A DNA stretch of 64,000 bases from UBA5429 sp942493315. GTDB taxonomy: Bacteria > Bacteroidota > Bacteroidia > Bacteroidales > WCHB1-69. The position numbers and the translations under genes are program-made. The DNA lies in the NCBI GenBank assembly GCA_942493315.1, contig OW818690.1, positions 1,488,001-1,552,000 on the forward strand, read 5' to 3'. Positions 44,799 to 53,106 of this stretch are shown here, piece after piece (within the stretch, counting starts at the first letter, position 1; each line of letters starts with the position of its first letter). Under the pieces are notes generated by a model. The model did no database searches. It saw only the letters and a program-made list of their open reading frames with translations, and had not been told where the DNA came from.

Positions 44799-47700
44799 GA
44801 ATCCATTTTCATCATCCACCCAATCGCTGACTTGATATTGTTGATGTTTTTAATCGTGAGTTGAGGTTTGCTATTCACCATTTTCATTTCTACCTGAGGA
44901 TGATGCTTTTGCATGAAAGCCAGTATTTTAGAGAATTTTTCAGATTGGAAGAATGGAGCATCCATATTTCCTGTGAAATAGCCGGTAAATTGTTTTTTCT
45001 TTAAAGTAACCCGGTCAAAGTGGTTTTCAAGGGCTAACCTTCTAAGTGGAACAATCTGCAATAGATCTTCAGTTTCGGCAGGTAATGGACCGAAAATATC
45101 TAATAATTTGGATCTGAATTGATCCAGTTCGGTATCCGATTTGATAGAATCCAATTCTTTATACAAACTCATCCGTTCGCTGACACTACTTACGTAATCG
45201 GCAGGAAGTTGAAGGCCTAAGTCAGTTTCGATCAAACATTCCCGTTTGATGAGGTCTTCGTTATCCGCCATCTGAATTCCCATTCCACTGTCTTTGATCT
45301 CAATCATCGCTTCATTGATGATCTTTTGGTACATCTCAAAACCCATTTCACTGATAAAGCCACTTTGTTCAGCACCCAAAATATCACCGGCGCCTCTGAT
45401 GTCTAAGTCACGCATGGCAATCTGAAAGCCACTTCCGATATCGGAGAAATCTTCAATTGCTTTGAGCCGTTTTTTTGCAATATCTGTCAGGATCTCCTTA
45501 GAGGGAACCATCAGATAGCAGAATGCTTGTTTGTTATTTCTACCCACACGTCCTCTCAATTGATGCAACACATTGAGCGCAAAATTTTGAGCATCATTGA
45601 TAATCATGGTGTTGGCATTAGTGATATCCAAACCTGATTCAATAATAGTTGTCGCTACTAAAACATCGTAACGACCATTTATAAAGTCGAGCATCACTTT
45701 TTCGAGTGCTTCCCCATCCATTTGTCCATGTCCAACCGCAACTTTAGCATCGGGAACCAACTCTTTGATCAATGCAGATACTTCAAAAATATTTTGAATT
45801 TTATTATTGACAAAGAAAACCTGTCCCCCTCGGGACATCTCAAAAGAAACGGCATCTTTAATCAACTCATGGTTGAAATTATGTATTTCGGTTTGAATAG
45901 GGTGTCGGTTGGGTGGGGGAGTGTTGATGACTGAAATATCGCGGACACCCATCAAAGAAAACTGCAATGTTCTAGGTATTGGGGTTGCTGACATGGTCAT
46001 GGTATCAATGGAAGTTTTCATCTCCCTAATCTTCTCTTTAGCAGCAACACCAAATTTTTGTTCCTCATCAATAATCAGCAATCCTAAATCTTTAAATTCT
46101 ACGTCTTTACTCAATAAACGATGCGTTCCGATTAAGATGTCGATTCGCCCGTTTTTGAGTTTTTCTAATGTATCCTTAACCTCTTTGCTCGTTTTAAAAC
46201 GGTTGATATAATCCACATTACAGGGAAGTCCATTCATTCTTTCCTTAAAAGTGTTGAAATGTTGGAAAGTGAGCACTGTGGTAGGAGCTAAAATGGCGAC
46301 CTGTTTACTATCACATACCGCTTTAAATGCAGCCCGAATAGCAATTTCAGTTTTTCCAAAACCAACGTCACCACACACTAACCGGTCCATAGGTCGATCG
46401 CTCTCCATGTCGGCTTTTACATCGTTGGTTGTTTTTAATTGGTCGGGTGTATCCTCATACATAAAGGTTGCTTCCAGTTCATTTTGTAAGTAGGAATCGG
46501 GAGAATAAGCAAAGCCCGGTTTCGTTTTTCGTTCGGCATAAAGCTTTACCAAATCTATAACCAATTCTTTAACACGACGTTTGGTTTTCTCTTTAGTACG
46601 CTCCCAAGCTCCTGATCCTAAGCGATGTAGCGTTGGAGGTGCCCCATCTTTTCCTGTGTACTTGGTCAGTTTATGTAGTCCATGGATGCTGATATAGAGA
46701 GAATCCCCGTCTTTGTAAGTCAAACGGATCACCTCCTGCAATTTCCCGTTGATCTCCATCTTCGCCAATCCTTCGTAAATCCCGATTCCATGATCCACAT
46801 GCACTACAAAATCGCCTTGTTGTAAGTCATACAACTCTTTAAGTGAGAAAGTTTCACTCTTTTTATAGCGGTCACGGACTACAAAACGGTGGTATTTTTC
46901 AAAAAACTGGTGATCCGAATACACACATAATTTTCCTTTTTCATCTCTGAAACCTTCATGTAAAGTCTGGATTTCAGAAGTAAAGAGCTGATCCGCCTGA
47001 TAGTTGGTGTTATGTGTTTTATTATAGTTTTCCAATAAATCGATCATAATCGACTTAATCCGTTCATGTTGGTTTGGATTTTCAGAAAGAAATACCGTTT
47101 CGTAACCATGTTCCAGATTTTCGACCCATTCATCCAACAGATATTCAAAATTTTTGTTGAAATGGTGTTGCGGTTTAATTTCAAAATCGAATTGACAGGT
47201 GGTCTCAATGGCATGAGAACCATATTCTAATGTTTGATAATCAATTAAATGACGCAAAAGAGTTGACCCATTGATGAAATGTTCCGCAATTTGTTCTTCG
47301 GTATATACTTGTTCAGTGAGTTTACGGATTTTAAAATCGATATAGGAATGGATTGTGGAGAGATCATTAACCCAAACCAACGTTTCTTTAGATAAAAACT
47401 CAAAAAAGGATACTTTTTCTTCTTTATTCATCTTGGAAGTGATCGCAGGCATGATATGAATCTGATCCACTTCCCGGATAGAGAGTTGCGTATTGGGATC
47501 AAAAACACGGATCGATTGGATGGTATCCCCTTCAAATTCTATACGGAAAGGAAACTCTTCGGAATAGGAGAAAATATCAAAAATCCCGCCCCGCCATGCA
47601 AACTGACCCGGTTCAAATACAAAATCCTCCGGTTTATACTCAAAACTGTACAGATATTCCAAGAAAATGTCAGTTGGAACGATCTCACCCCGTTTCACTT

Positions 47701-48124
47701 CAAAACGGTTTTCCATCAAATAACCCGGTGACACCATTTTTTCAGCAATCGCATCGGGGTAGGTGACCATGATCAGAGATTGTGATGAGGTGAGCAGTTT
47801 ATCGATGATTTCAGTACGAAGTTTAAGGTTGGTCACATCGGTTTCATTCCAATCAAAGAGCCGTGCAAAGGTAGCCGGTAAGAAGTGAACTGTTTTTTGA
47901 GATAGCTCGTTATCAGTATCTTGCAGCAAAATTTCCAGGTCGTGATAGAAAAAAGCAGCTTGTTCTTTGTCGGGAAGAATAAAGAGGTGTTTATTTCCGA
48001 GACGCAAAAAGGAGTACGCTGCGAGGAGCGCCTGAGAGGATCCTTGCAGTCCGGAAAGGGTGATCTTATTTTTTTGCTCCACCGCCTCAATAAAGGGGGC
48101 AAAGTCAGGGTGTTTGAAGTACAT
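44792..48124 (-). CDS. mfd: Transcription-repair coupling factor
   Basis: 1,110 residues from the ATG at 48124 (an earlier TTG would add 15 unlikely residues). Domains in order: UvrB-like N-terminal modules (about 1-330), the CarD-like RNA-polymerase interaction domain (LQQGDFVVHVDHGIGIYEGLAKME, about 455-520), the SF2 translocase with Walker A GDVGFGKTEIAIRAAF, DEEQKFGV box II, TATPIPRTL and the QLRGRVGR motif VI, then the C-terminal D7 domain. Mfd displaces stalled RNA polymerase from damaged DNA and recruits UvrA for transcription-coupled repair. It is monocistronic here. Confidence 0.97.
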   Translation of the reverse strand: MYFKHPDFAPFIEAVEQKNKITLSGLQGSSQALLAAYSFLRLGNKHLFILPDKEQAAFFYHDLEILLQDTDNELSQKTVHFLPATFARLFDWNETDVTNLKLRTEIIDKLLTSSQSLIMVTYPDAIAEKMVSPGYLMENRFEVKRGEIVPTDIFLEYLYSFEYKPEDFVFEPGQFAWRGGIFDIFSYSEEFPFRIEFEGDTIQSIRVFDPNTQLSIREVDQIHIMPAITSKMNKEEKVSFFEFLSKETLVWVNDLSTIHSYIDFKIRKLTEQVYTEEQIAEHFINGSTLLRHLIDYQTLEYGSHAIETTCQFDFEIKPQHHFNKNFEYLLDEWVENLEHGYETVFLSENPNQHERIKSIMIDLLENYNKTHNTNYQADQLFTSEIQTLHEGFRDEKGKLCVYSDHQFFEKYHRFVVRDRYKKSETFSLKELYDLQQGDFVVHVDHGIGIYEGLAKMEINGKLQEVIRLTYKDGDSLYISIHGLHKLTKYTGKDGAPPTLHRLGSGAWERTKEKTKRRVKELVIDLVKLYAERKTKPGFAYSPDSYLQNELEATFMYEDTPDQLKTTNDVKADMESDRPMDRLVCGDVGFGKTEIAIRAAFKAVCDSKQVAILAPTTVLTFQHFNTFKERMNGLPCNVDYINRFKTSKEVKDTLEKLKNGRIDILIGTHRLLSKDVEFKDLGLLIIDEEQKFGVAAKEKIREMKTSIDTMTMSATPIPRTLQFSLMGVRDISVINTPPPNRHPIQTEIHNFNHELIKDAVSFEMSRGGQVFFVNNKIQNIFEVSALIKELVPDAKVAVGHGQMDGEALEKVMLDFINGRYDVLVATTIIESGLDITNANTMIINDAQNFALNVLHQLRGRVGRNNKQAFCYLMVPSKEILTDIAKKRLKAIEDFSDIGSGFQIAMRDLDIRGAGDILGAEQSGFISEMGFEMYQKIINEAMIEIKDSGMGIQMADNEDLIKRECLIETDLGLQLPADYVSSVSERMSLYKELDSIKSDTELDQFRSKLLDIFGPLPAETEDLLQIVPLRRLALENHFDRVTLKKKQFTGYFTGNMDAPFFQSEKFSKILAFMQKHHPQVEMKMVNSKPQLTIKNINNIKSAIGWMMKMDSE

Positions 48125-48159
48125 TAGAGAGAATAGATTGAGACTGCAAAAGTAAGGAA

Positions 48160-48276
48160 TAATTAGCAAATTAGCAAATCAGTTATTAGCTTTCAGTTAT
48201 CAGCTATCAGTTTTTTCATTATTCATTCATTATTCATTTAATTTGCACATTAGCCCTTCGCCCTTTGCCCTTAGCC
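48160..48276. repeat. Low-complexity tract after the flavodoxin-like gene
   Basis: TTAGCAAATTAGCAAATC, then CAGTTATCAGCTATCAG, then CATTATTCATTCATTATTC, then CCCTTCGCCCTTTGCCC in order. It fills the gap between mfd and the stop codon of the next minus-strand gene. Confidence 0.85.
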
Positions 48277-48279
48277 TTG

Positions 48280-48912
48280 TTAGCTCATTCTTTTTCCTAA
48301 CTCAAAAGCTTTTTGACAATCTTCCACAAATACGGTTTCTCTTCGTTTGAGTCTTTTCTGACCGTCGAAGTAGGTCATGGCATATTTGTTATAATCATCA
48401 AACTGGTAAGTAGCTGTGGAAATCAAAGTTTTACAATTGCCGAAAACCCGTTTCATGATTTTTTGATTGTAGTTGAATAATCTTTTATAACCCACAAGAG
48501 GTAATGCTGCTGCGGGAACATTCATGGTATAAATGAAAGCTGTATTTATTTTTTTTCCGAAATTGGAAGGCTTTCCTTCATAAGAAGTGTAAGGGAAAAA
48601 TAAACGTTCCATGAATGATTTCATTTCACCGGAAACGGTTGTAAAGTAGATTGGTGATCCTAAAATGAGTGCATCACACTCCACTATTTTTTGTAAAATG
48701 GATTCCAATTCGTCTTTCATCGCACATTTTTGAAGAATACTCCCTTTTAATTTACATGCAAAGCAACTGGTACACCCTTTGAAATTGATGTCGTAAAGAT
48801 TAATTAGTTCAATTTCTGCTCCATTCTCTTTTGCTCCTTCTAAGCATTTCTGTAAGAGTAAATGAGTATTCCAGTTTTTTCTGGGGCTTCCATTAATGGC
48901 GATAATTTTCAT
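48280..48912 (-). CDS. Flavodoxin-family NAD(P)H-dependent oxidoreductase with CxxCxxC motif
   Basis: 210 residues. The flavodoxin-like FMN site starts at MKIIAINGSPRKNWNTHLLL (phosphate loop SPRKNWNT) and continues with CDALILGSPIYFTTVSGEMKSFMERL. Cys47, Cys50, Cys53 and Cys63 (GCTSCFACKLKG...QKCAMKD) form the pattern seen in iron-sulfur flavoproteins and related flavodoxin-fold oxidoreductases, so it could carry a 4Fe-4S cluster next to FMN. Likely role: two-electron reduction of quinones, chromate or other acceptors. It stands alone between repeat tracts; its partner is unknown. Confidence 0.82.
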   Translation of the reverse strand: MKIIAINGSPRKNWNTHLLLQKCLEGAKENGAEIELINLYDINFKGCTSCFACKLKGSILQKCAMKDELESILQKIVECDALILGSPIYFTTVSGEMKSFMERLFFPYTSYEGKPSNFGKKINTAFIYTMNVPAAALPLVGYKRLFNYNQKIMKRVFGNCKTLISTATYQFDDYNKYAMTYFDGQKRLKRRETVFVEDCQKAFELGKRMS

Positions 48913-48955
48913 TGGATCGTTATTTTTGAATATTTTGCAAAAATAGAATAAAAGA

Positions 48956-49135
48956 ATTAGCTATCAGCTATCAGCTATCAGTTATCAGTTTTTTCATTAT
49001 TCATTATTCATTCTACATATTAGTATCACAATGTTTCACGGTATTATACGATGTTTCACAGTGTTGATTAGTGTAAATTTTAAAAACACTGTGAAACACA
49101 TTTTTACTTTGTGGAACTCAGTGTTTATATTCTAA
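48956..49135. repeat. Low-complexity tract plus CACAGTGT inverted-repeat element, copy 2
   Basis: CAGCTATCAGTTATCAG and CATTATTCATTATTC units run to about 49015, followed by the dispersed inverted repeat: ATGTTTCACAGTGTT near 49050 and AACACTGTGAAACACAT near 49087, 15-bp arms that are almost perfect. Together with AT-rich sequence to 49270 this explains the 360-bp gap. Confidence 0.8.
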
Positions 49136-49273
49136 ATAAAATAAAAATGAAATTGAAATTATTCAAATCAAATCATCAACATTGAACGGAGTTTTAAATT
49201 GCCATAATTTTGAAGCTAAAAATTCGTTTTATATTAAAAAATTTTATATTTTTGACTCGTTAAAAAATTGCCC

Positions 49274-49525
49274 ATGTATCAGGGAAAAGCACAATGTGAA
49301 CTTTTAAAAGAGATTAGATCTCAAATAGCCACTCAAAATGGGATCGATTATGCAACATCTGAATGTGGTTTTGAAGGAGAATGCAAAGGGACATGCCCAA
49401 AGTGTGAAGCTGCCAGATTCCACTTTGACAAATTAGCAAATGAAGAATTTTACTCCTTCTTCTTTTGTCCTTCGTCTTTTGTCCTTCGTCTTTTGTCTCT
49501 AGTCCTAATAGTATCACAGTGTTGA
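49274..49525 (+). CDS. Small Cys-rich protein, C-terminus replaced by a repeat tract
   Basis: 83 codons from the ATG at 49274. Residues 1-57 look like a real, conserved small Bacteroidota protein: KAQCELLKEIRSQIATQNGI, then four Cys in CGFEGECKGTCPKCEA, a probable zinc knuckle. From about residue 60 the frame reads through (TTTGTCCTTCGTC) repeats and gives a hydrophobic tail (FFFCPSSFVLRLLS), unlike the family, which I recall as ending in a short charged helix. The gene is therefore probably truncated at its 3' end by expansion of the repeat. It could still make a functional knuckle. Function unknown. Confidence 0.5.
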   Translation: MYQGKAQCELLKEIRSQIATQNGIDYATSECGFEGECKGTCPKCEAARFHFDKLANEEFYSFFFCPSSFVLRLLSLVLIVSQC

Positions 49526-49610
49526 TTGGTGTTAATTCAGTCTGAATTTTAAAAAATTTAAACTCAGTGGAACTCATTATAACTCTTAAAAACTCTGTGA
49601 TAAATTTTTT
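49456..49610. repeat. TTTGTCCTTCGTC tract followed by CACAGTGT element, copy 3
   Basis: Three units of TTTTGTCCTTCGTC at 49464-49500, then TATCACAGTGTTG near 49510 and, after 85 bp, CTCTGTGATA, an inverted-repeat pair of the same dispersed family. Confidence 0.7.
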
Positions 49611-49621
49611 TATTTTATAAA

Positions 49622-49687
49622 CTGAAACCCAAAACCCAAAACCCAATACCCAAAACCCAAAACCCAAAACCCAAAACCTAAAACCCC
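49622..49687. repeat. (AAAACCC)n telomere-like tract at the end of recQ
   Basis: About nine AAAACCC units, i.e. runs of GGGTTTT on the minus strand. The recQ stop codon (TAG, 49680-49678) and the last codons of the gene are made of this repeat. At least four GGG runs in close spacing give G-quadruplex potential on the coding strand. Confidence 0.85.
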
Positions 49688-51546
49688 AAGTCAATCATCT
49701 CCCTCAATACCTCAATCACTTTATTTTCGGGGAAATGTTTAGAGACTTCATCAATAATTGCCTTGTTGGTGCTTCCTTTCTGTTTTCGGATTGCCTCTAC
49801 AATAGCTTCATGTTCTTTTTTTCGGAGCTGCTCATTATGCCACTTTAAACAAACATCACACGTTCCACAGGGAGTGCTCTTTTTTTCACCAAAATAGGCT
49901 AATAAAAGCTGGGAGCGACATTGATCTGTTGATTCTACAAAACGCAATACTGCATCTAATCGCTTTTTAGCCACATCTTTGCGCGTTTTATATATAGCAT
50001 CACTAAAATATAGGTAAGATTCTTCAACCCGATTGACTAAAAAGCTGATTTGTGGTGTTTTGGTTCTGGGAATATAAACCAAAACCCCTTTTGCTGAGAG
50101 TTCCCTAAGTTGTATCATGATGGTACTGACATCTGTCTCAGACCTTTTGGCTAAATCCTCTTCATAAATTTTGATATAATTGGTGAAAATCCCTCCATAA
50201 GATCTTAAAAGTAACTTAATAGGTTCCTCCAGATTGGGATGTGTTTTGTAAAAATGATCCAGTTCTTTACTTTGCATATTCATAGTAACAACAGAACTTT
50301 TCTTACCCTCTTCATTGAGCATCAAGATCCCCATCTTTTCTAAAAAAGTGATGGCACTGTACAACTCCAGAGGTTTCACTTTTAGTTTTTTAGAGATGGA
50401 ATCTAAATGAAACGGAAAAGTTTTGTTTTCTCCGTCGCCCATGGCAATCTGAAAGTGATTGCAAAGTTCCCGATAGGCTGTTTTAATAAATTCAATGGGG
50501 GGAAAGCTGCGTTCAAAGCCCTCTTTGAGCTCTTTGATATCACCGTCATCATAGAGCATTACAGCAGTAGATGGGAGTAAATCGCGGCCACCCCGTCCCG
50601 CTTCCTGAAAATAGGCTTCTAATGTATCCGGAATATCCATGTGAATCACCCACCTTACATCTGGTTTGTCGATTCCCATTCCAAAAGCATTGGTGGAGAC
50701 AATCACCCGCGTTTTGCCACTCATCCAATCGTTTTGTTTGGAATCTCTGAGTTCACCGGTTAATCCTGCATTATAAAAATCGGCCGAAATCCCGTGCGCT
50801 TTGATATATTCTGCAATCTCTTTCGTTTTTCTACGGTTTCGGACATAAACGATACCTGTTCCCGGATAATGGTTGATCACACGGATCATTCTTCCCATTT
50901 TGTTTTGTTCTTTGACAACCATGTAAGTAAGGTTATCTCGTTTAAAACTTTTCTGAAACACATTTTTTTGGGAAAATGCGAGTTTATCCTGAATATCCTG
51001 AACCACTTCGGGCGTTGCAGTGGCTGTTAGCGCTAAAATTGGAACATCCGGAAAGTGATTCCGGATCTCCGCAATCTGCAAATAGGGTGGTCGGAAATCG
51101 TATCCCCATTGAGAAATGCAATGCGCTTCATCAATGGCAAACATCGACACATGCATCCTTTTCAAATAGTTGACGAACAGTTCCGTTTTTAATCTTTCCG
51201 GAGAAACATATAAAAATTTAATAGTATCACTGAAAGCACAATTACTGAGGATCGATTCTATCTCCCGACTTGATAGTCCTGAATAAATGGCAGCTGCTTT
51301 TATGCCTCTTTTTTTAAGGTTTTCCACCTGATCTTTCATAAGTGCTATCAGAGGAGAGATCACAATACAGATGCCATCTTTGGCCATTCCCGGAACCTGA
51401 AAACAGATCGATTTTCCACCACCTGTAGGAAGCAATGCCAATGTGTCTTTCCCTTCCATTACCGACAATACAATATCCTCCTGTAACGGTCTGAACTGAT
51501 CGAATCCCCAGTATTGTTTCAAAATGGCTCTTACTTGTTCTTTCAT
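49678..51546 (-). CDS. recQ: ATP-dependent DNA helicase RecQ
   Basis: 622 residues. SF2 helicase motifs: TLALLPTGGGKSICFQ (Walker A), DEAHCISQWGYDFRP (box II), ALTATATPEV, GIVYVRNRRKTKEI, MDIPDTLEAYFQEAGRGGRD (motif VI). The zinc-binding Cys set (CRSQLLLAYFG...CGTCDVC) and part of a winged helix follow. There is no HRDC domain, as in other short RecQ proteins. It unwinds DNA 3' to 5' in recombination repair. The ATG is 2 bp after the birA stop codon, so birA-recQ form an operon. The extreme C-terminus (LGF then stop) is encoded by the adjoining AAAACCC repeat. Confidence 0.95.
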   Translation of the reverse strand: MKEQVRAILKQYWGFDQFRPLQEDIVLSVMEGKDTLALLPTGGGKSICFQVPGMAKDGICIVISPLIALMKDQVENLKKRGIKAAAIYSGLSSREIESILSNCAFSDTIKFLYVSPERLKTELFVNYLKRMHVSMFAIDEAHCISQWGYDFRPPYLQIAEIRNHFPDVPILALTATATPEVVQDIQDKLAFSQKNVFQKSFKRDNLTYMVVKEQNKMGRMIRVINHYPGTGIVYVRNRRKTKEIAEYIKAHGISADFYNAGLTGELRDSKQNDWMSGKTRVIVSTNAFGMGIDKPDVRWVIHMDIPDTLEAYFQEAGRGGRDLLPSTAVMLYDDGDIKELKEGFERSFPPIEFIKTAYRELCNHFQIAMGDGENKTFPFHLDSISKKLKVKPLELYSAITFLEKMGILMLNEEGKKSSVVTMNMQSKELDHFYKTHPNLEEPIKLLLRSYGGIFTNYIKIYEEDLAKRSETDVSTIMIQLRELSAKGVLVYIPRTKTPQISFLVNRVEESYLYFSDAIYKTRKDVAKKRLDAVLRFVESTDQCRSQLLLAYFGEKKSTPCGTCDVCLKWHNEQLRKKEHEAIVEAIRKQKGSTNKAIIDEVSKHFPENKVIEVLREMIDLGF

Positions 51547-51548
51547 GG

Positions 51549-52307
51549 TTATTCAGTTGGAATTAAAAACTGCACTTCTTTATAGTTGCAAGTATGTATT
51601 ACTCCGGATTCGCTTTCAATCTGTAATTGTCCAAAAGATGATAACCCTATAATTTTACCGTTTATAAACTGATCTTTAATCCGATATTGTGCCCATTTTT
51701 GAAATTGATACAGATGGGAGAAATAAAGTTGTTCCAATATTTCAAAATTACTTGTCTTGATGAGGTTATATTGATCTTCTAAAACTCTTACTAGTTCTGA
51801 AATCAAGCTGTTGATGTTAAATTTTCCCCCTGTTATTTGAGCTAAAGAGGTTGGATTGGGAAGAGTAGAAACAAATTGAATTTGATTAATATTGATCCCG
51901 ACTCCGGCAATAGTAGATTGTAGATTAGATCCCTGAATGGAGTGTTCTATCAGGATTCCGGCAATTTTTTTATTTCCGACATAAATATCATTGGGCCATT
52001 TGATCGAAAGATGGTCAACATATCGGGATAAAAAAGTCAAAATAGAAATAGCAAAAAATTGATTAAAATAAAATTGATTTTGAATCGTTATGGGTGGTTG
52101 GAAGATGAAACTGATTAAAATGTTTTGACCTTTATGACTAACCCATTTATTCGAGCCCAAACCCTTGCCCTGAGTTTGTTCATCGGTATAAATTCCATAA
52201 AAATCGAATCTTTTATCCCAATGCTCCAAATAGATAGAGCGCTCTTCCATGAGTGTAACATTCGTAGAATGAATAGATTCAATAAATTTAAGTTGTTCCA
52301 AAATCAT
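51549..52307 (-). CDS. birA: Biotin--[acetyl-CoA-carboxylase] ligase
   Basis: 252 residues, the size of a BirA without a DNA-binding domain. Motifs: STNVTLMEE (adenylation region), DEQTQGKGLGSNKWVSHKGQNILISF (the GRGRxxRxW-type biotinyl-AMP loop, here with Gly/Lys/Gly), KWPNDIYVGNKKIAGILIE and GVGININ. It attaches biotin to carboxyltransferase subunits. It lacks an N-terminal HTH, so it does not regulate biotin synthesis directly. It is transcribed away from the DUF4197 lipoprotein gene and into recQ. Confidence 0.93.
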   Translation of the reverse strand: MILEQLKFIESIHSTNVTLMEERSIYLEHWDKRFDFYGIYTDEQTQGKGLGSNKWVSHKGQNILISFIFQPPITIQNQFYFNQFFAISILTFLSRYVDHLSIKWPNDIYVGNKKIAGILIEHSIQGSNLQSTIAGVGININQIQFVSTLPNPTSLAQITGGKFNINSLISELVRVLEDQYNLIKTSNFEILEQLYFSHLYQFQKWAQYRIKDQFINGKIIGLSSFGQLQIESESGVIHTCNYKEVQFLIPTE

Positions 52308-52321
52308 TCGACAAAAATAAG

Positions 52322-52329
52322 TATCTTTG
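52322..52329 (+). promoter_or_regulatory. Bacteroidota -7 box before the DUF4197 lipoprotein gene
   Basis: TATCTTTG 21 bp before the ATG; the best upstream TTG is 26 nt away, so the -33 box is uncertain. Confidence 0.5.
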
Positions 52330-52350
52330 CGTGATAAAATTTAAAAATCA

Positions 52351-53073
52351 ATGAAAAAAATCAAATTAATTGTAATTGCTGTAATTGCAGTCATTTTTAC
52401 AGCTTGTACCGATGACACAAATCAATATTCAACTTACTATTTTACTGACAGTGAATTGAACAGAGCCTTTAGACAATGTTTGGAATTAAGTTCTGATACA
52501 GCGATCACTCATTTGTGTGTTCCCAATTCAGATGAGTTTGGATTTTATAACTATTCCGATCAAGCCTATAGGATTGGACTTCCGACTTCTGCAAATGGAA
52601 TTATGGATACATTAATTGCTCATGGACAAGGGGATCTTATTGATTCTCTTATTCAAAAAACCAATTTAGCAGCATCCTATTGTGGTTCAGAATTAACCAG
52701 TTATTTTACTGACGTTTTAGAAACTATGTCATTTGACGATCCAAACAGAATTTTAGAAGGGGATTCTAATGCCGTGACTAACTTTTTTATTTTACAAAAA
52801 TACAATAGTTTATTATCGCAATCAGTGGCATTGATGACTGCAAACATGTCAGCACAAGGCGCAACTGAAGCCTGGAATAATGTAATCAATGCCTATTATC
52901 AAATCACAGGACAAGTAGTGAGCATCGATTATACAAACTTTGCTGCTCAAAAAATGACCAATAGTATTCTGAATGAGATGAAAAAAGAGGAAGCTTTAAT
53001 TCGTACTCTTATTTCTCACAGAGGAGAAACAACAGGTAAACTGTATATCGTTTTTGGAACTTTAGACCAATAA
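52351..53073 (+). CDS. DUF4197 family lipoprotein
   Basis: 240 residues. A lipoprotein signal ends at IFTACTDD, with the lipidated Cys at residue 19. The rest matches DUF4197: FTDSELNRAFRQCLELSSDTA, YRIGLPTSANGIMDTLIAHGQGDLIDSLI, MSFDDPNRILEGDSNAVTNFFILQK (the most conserved block) and an alpha-helical C-terminus. The protein should lie in the periplasm attached to the inner or outer membrane. Function is unknown in the family. It is 33 bp upstream of the pfk gene on the same strand. Confidence 0.85.
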   Translation: MKKIKLIVIAVIAVIFTACTDDTNQYSTYYFTDSELNRAFRQCLELSSDTAITHLCVPNSDEFGFYNYSDQAYRIGLPTSANGIMDTLIAHGQGDLIDSLIQKTNLAASYCGSELTSYFTDVLETMSFDDPNRILEGDSNAVTNFFILQKYNSLLSQSVALMTANMSAQGATEAWNNVINAYYQITGQVVSIDYTNFAAQKMTNSILNEMKKEEALIRTLISHRGETTGKLYIVFGTLDQ

Positions 53074-53106
53074 TAGAATTGTTAACTTTATAAAACTAAG
53101 AATCAA

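Noticed and set aside
49622..49687. True telomere or linear-replicon end
   Set aside because: The AAAACCC tract is internal, short and flanked by ordinary genes; a reverse-oriented relative at 55703 is internal too.
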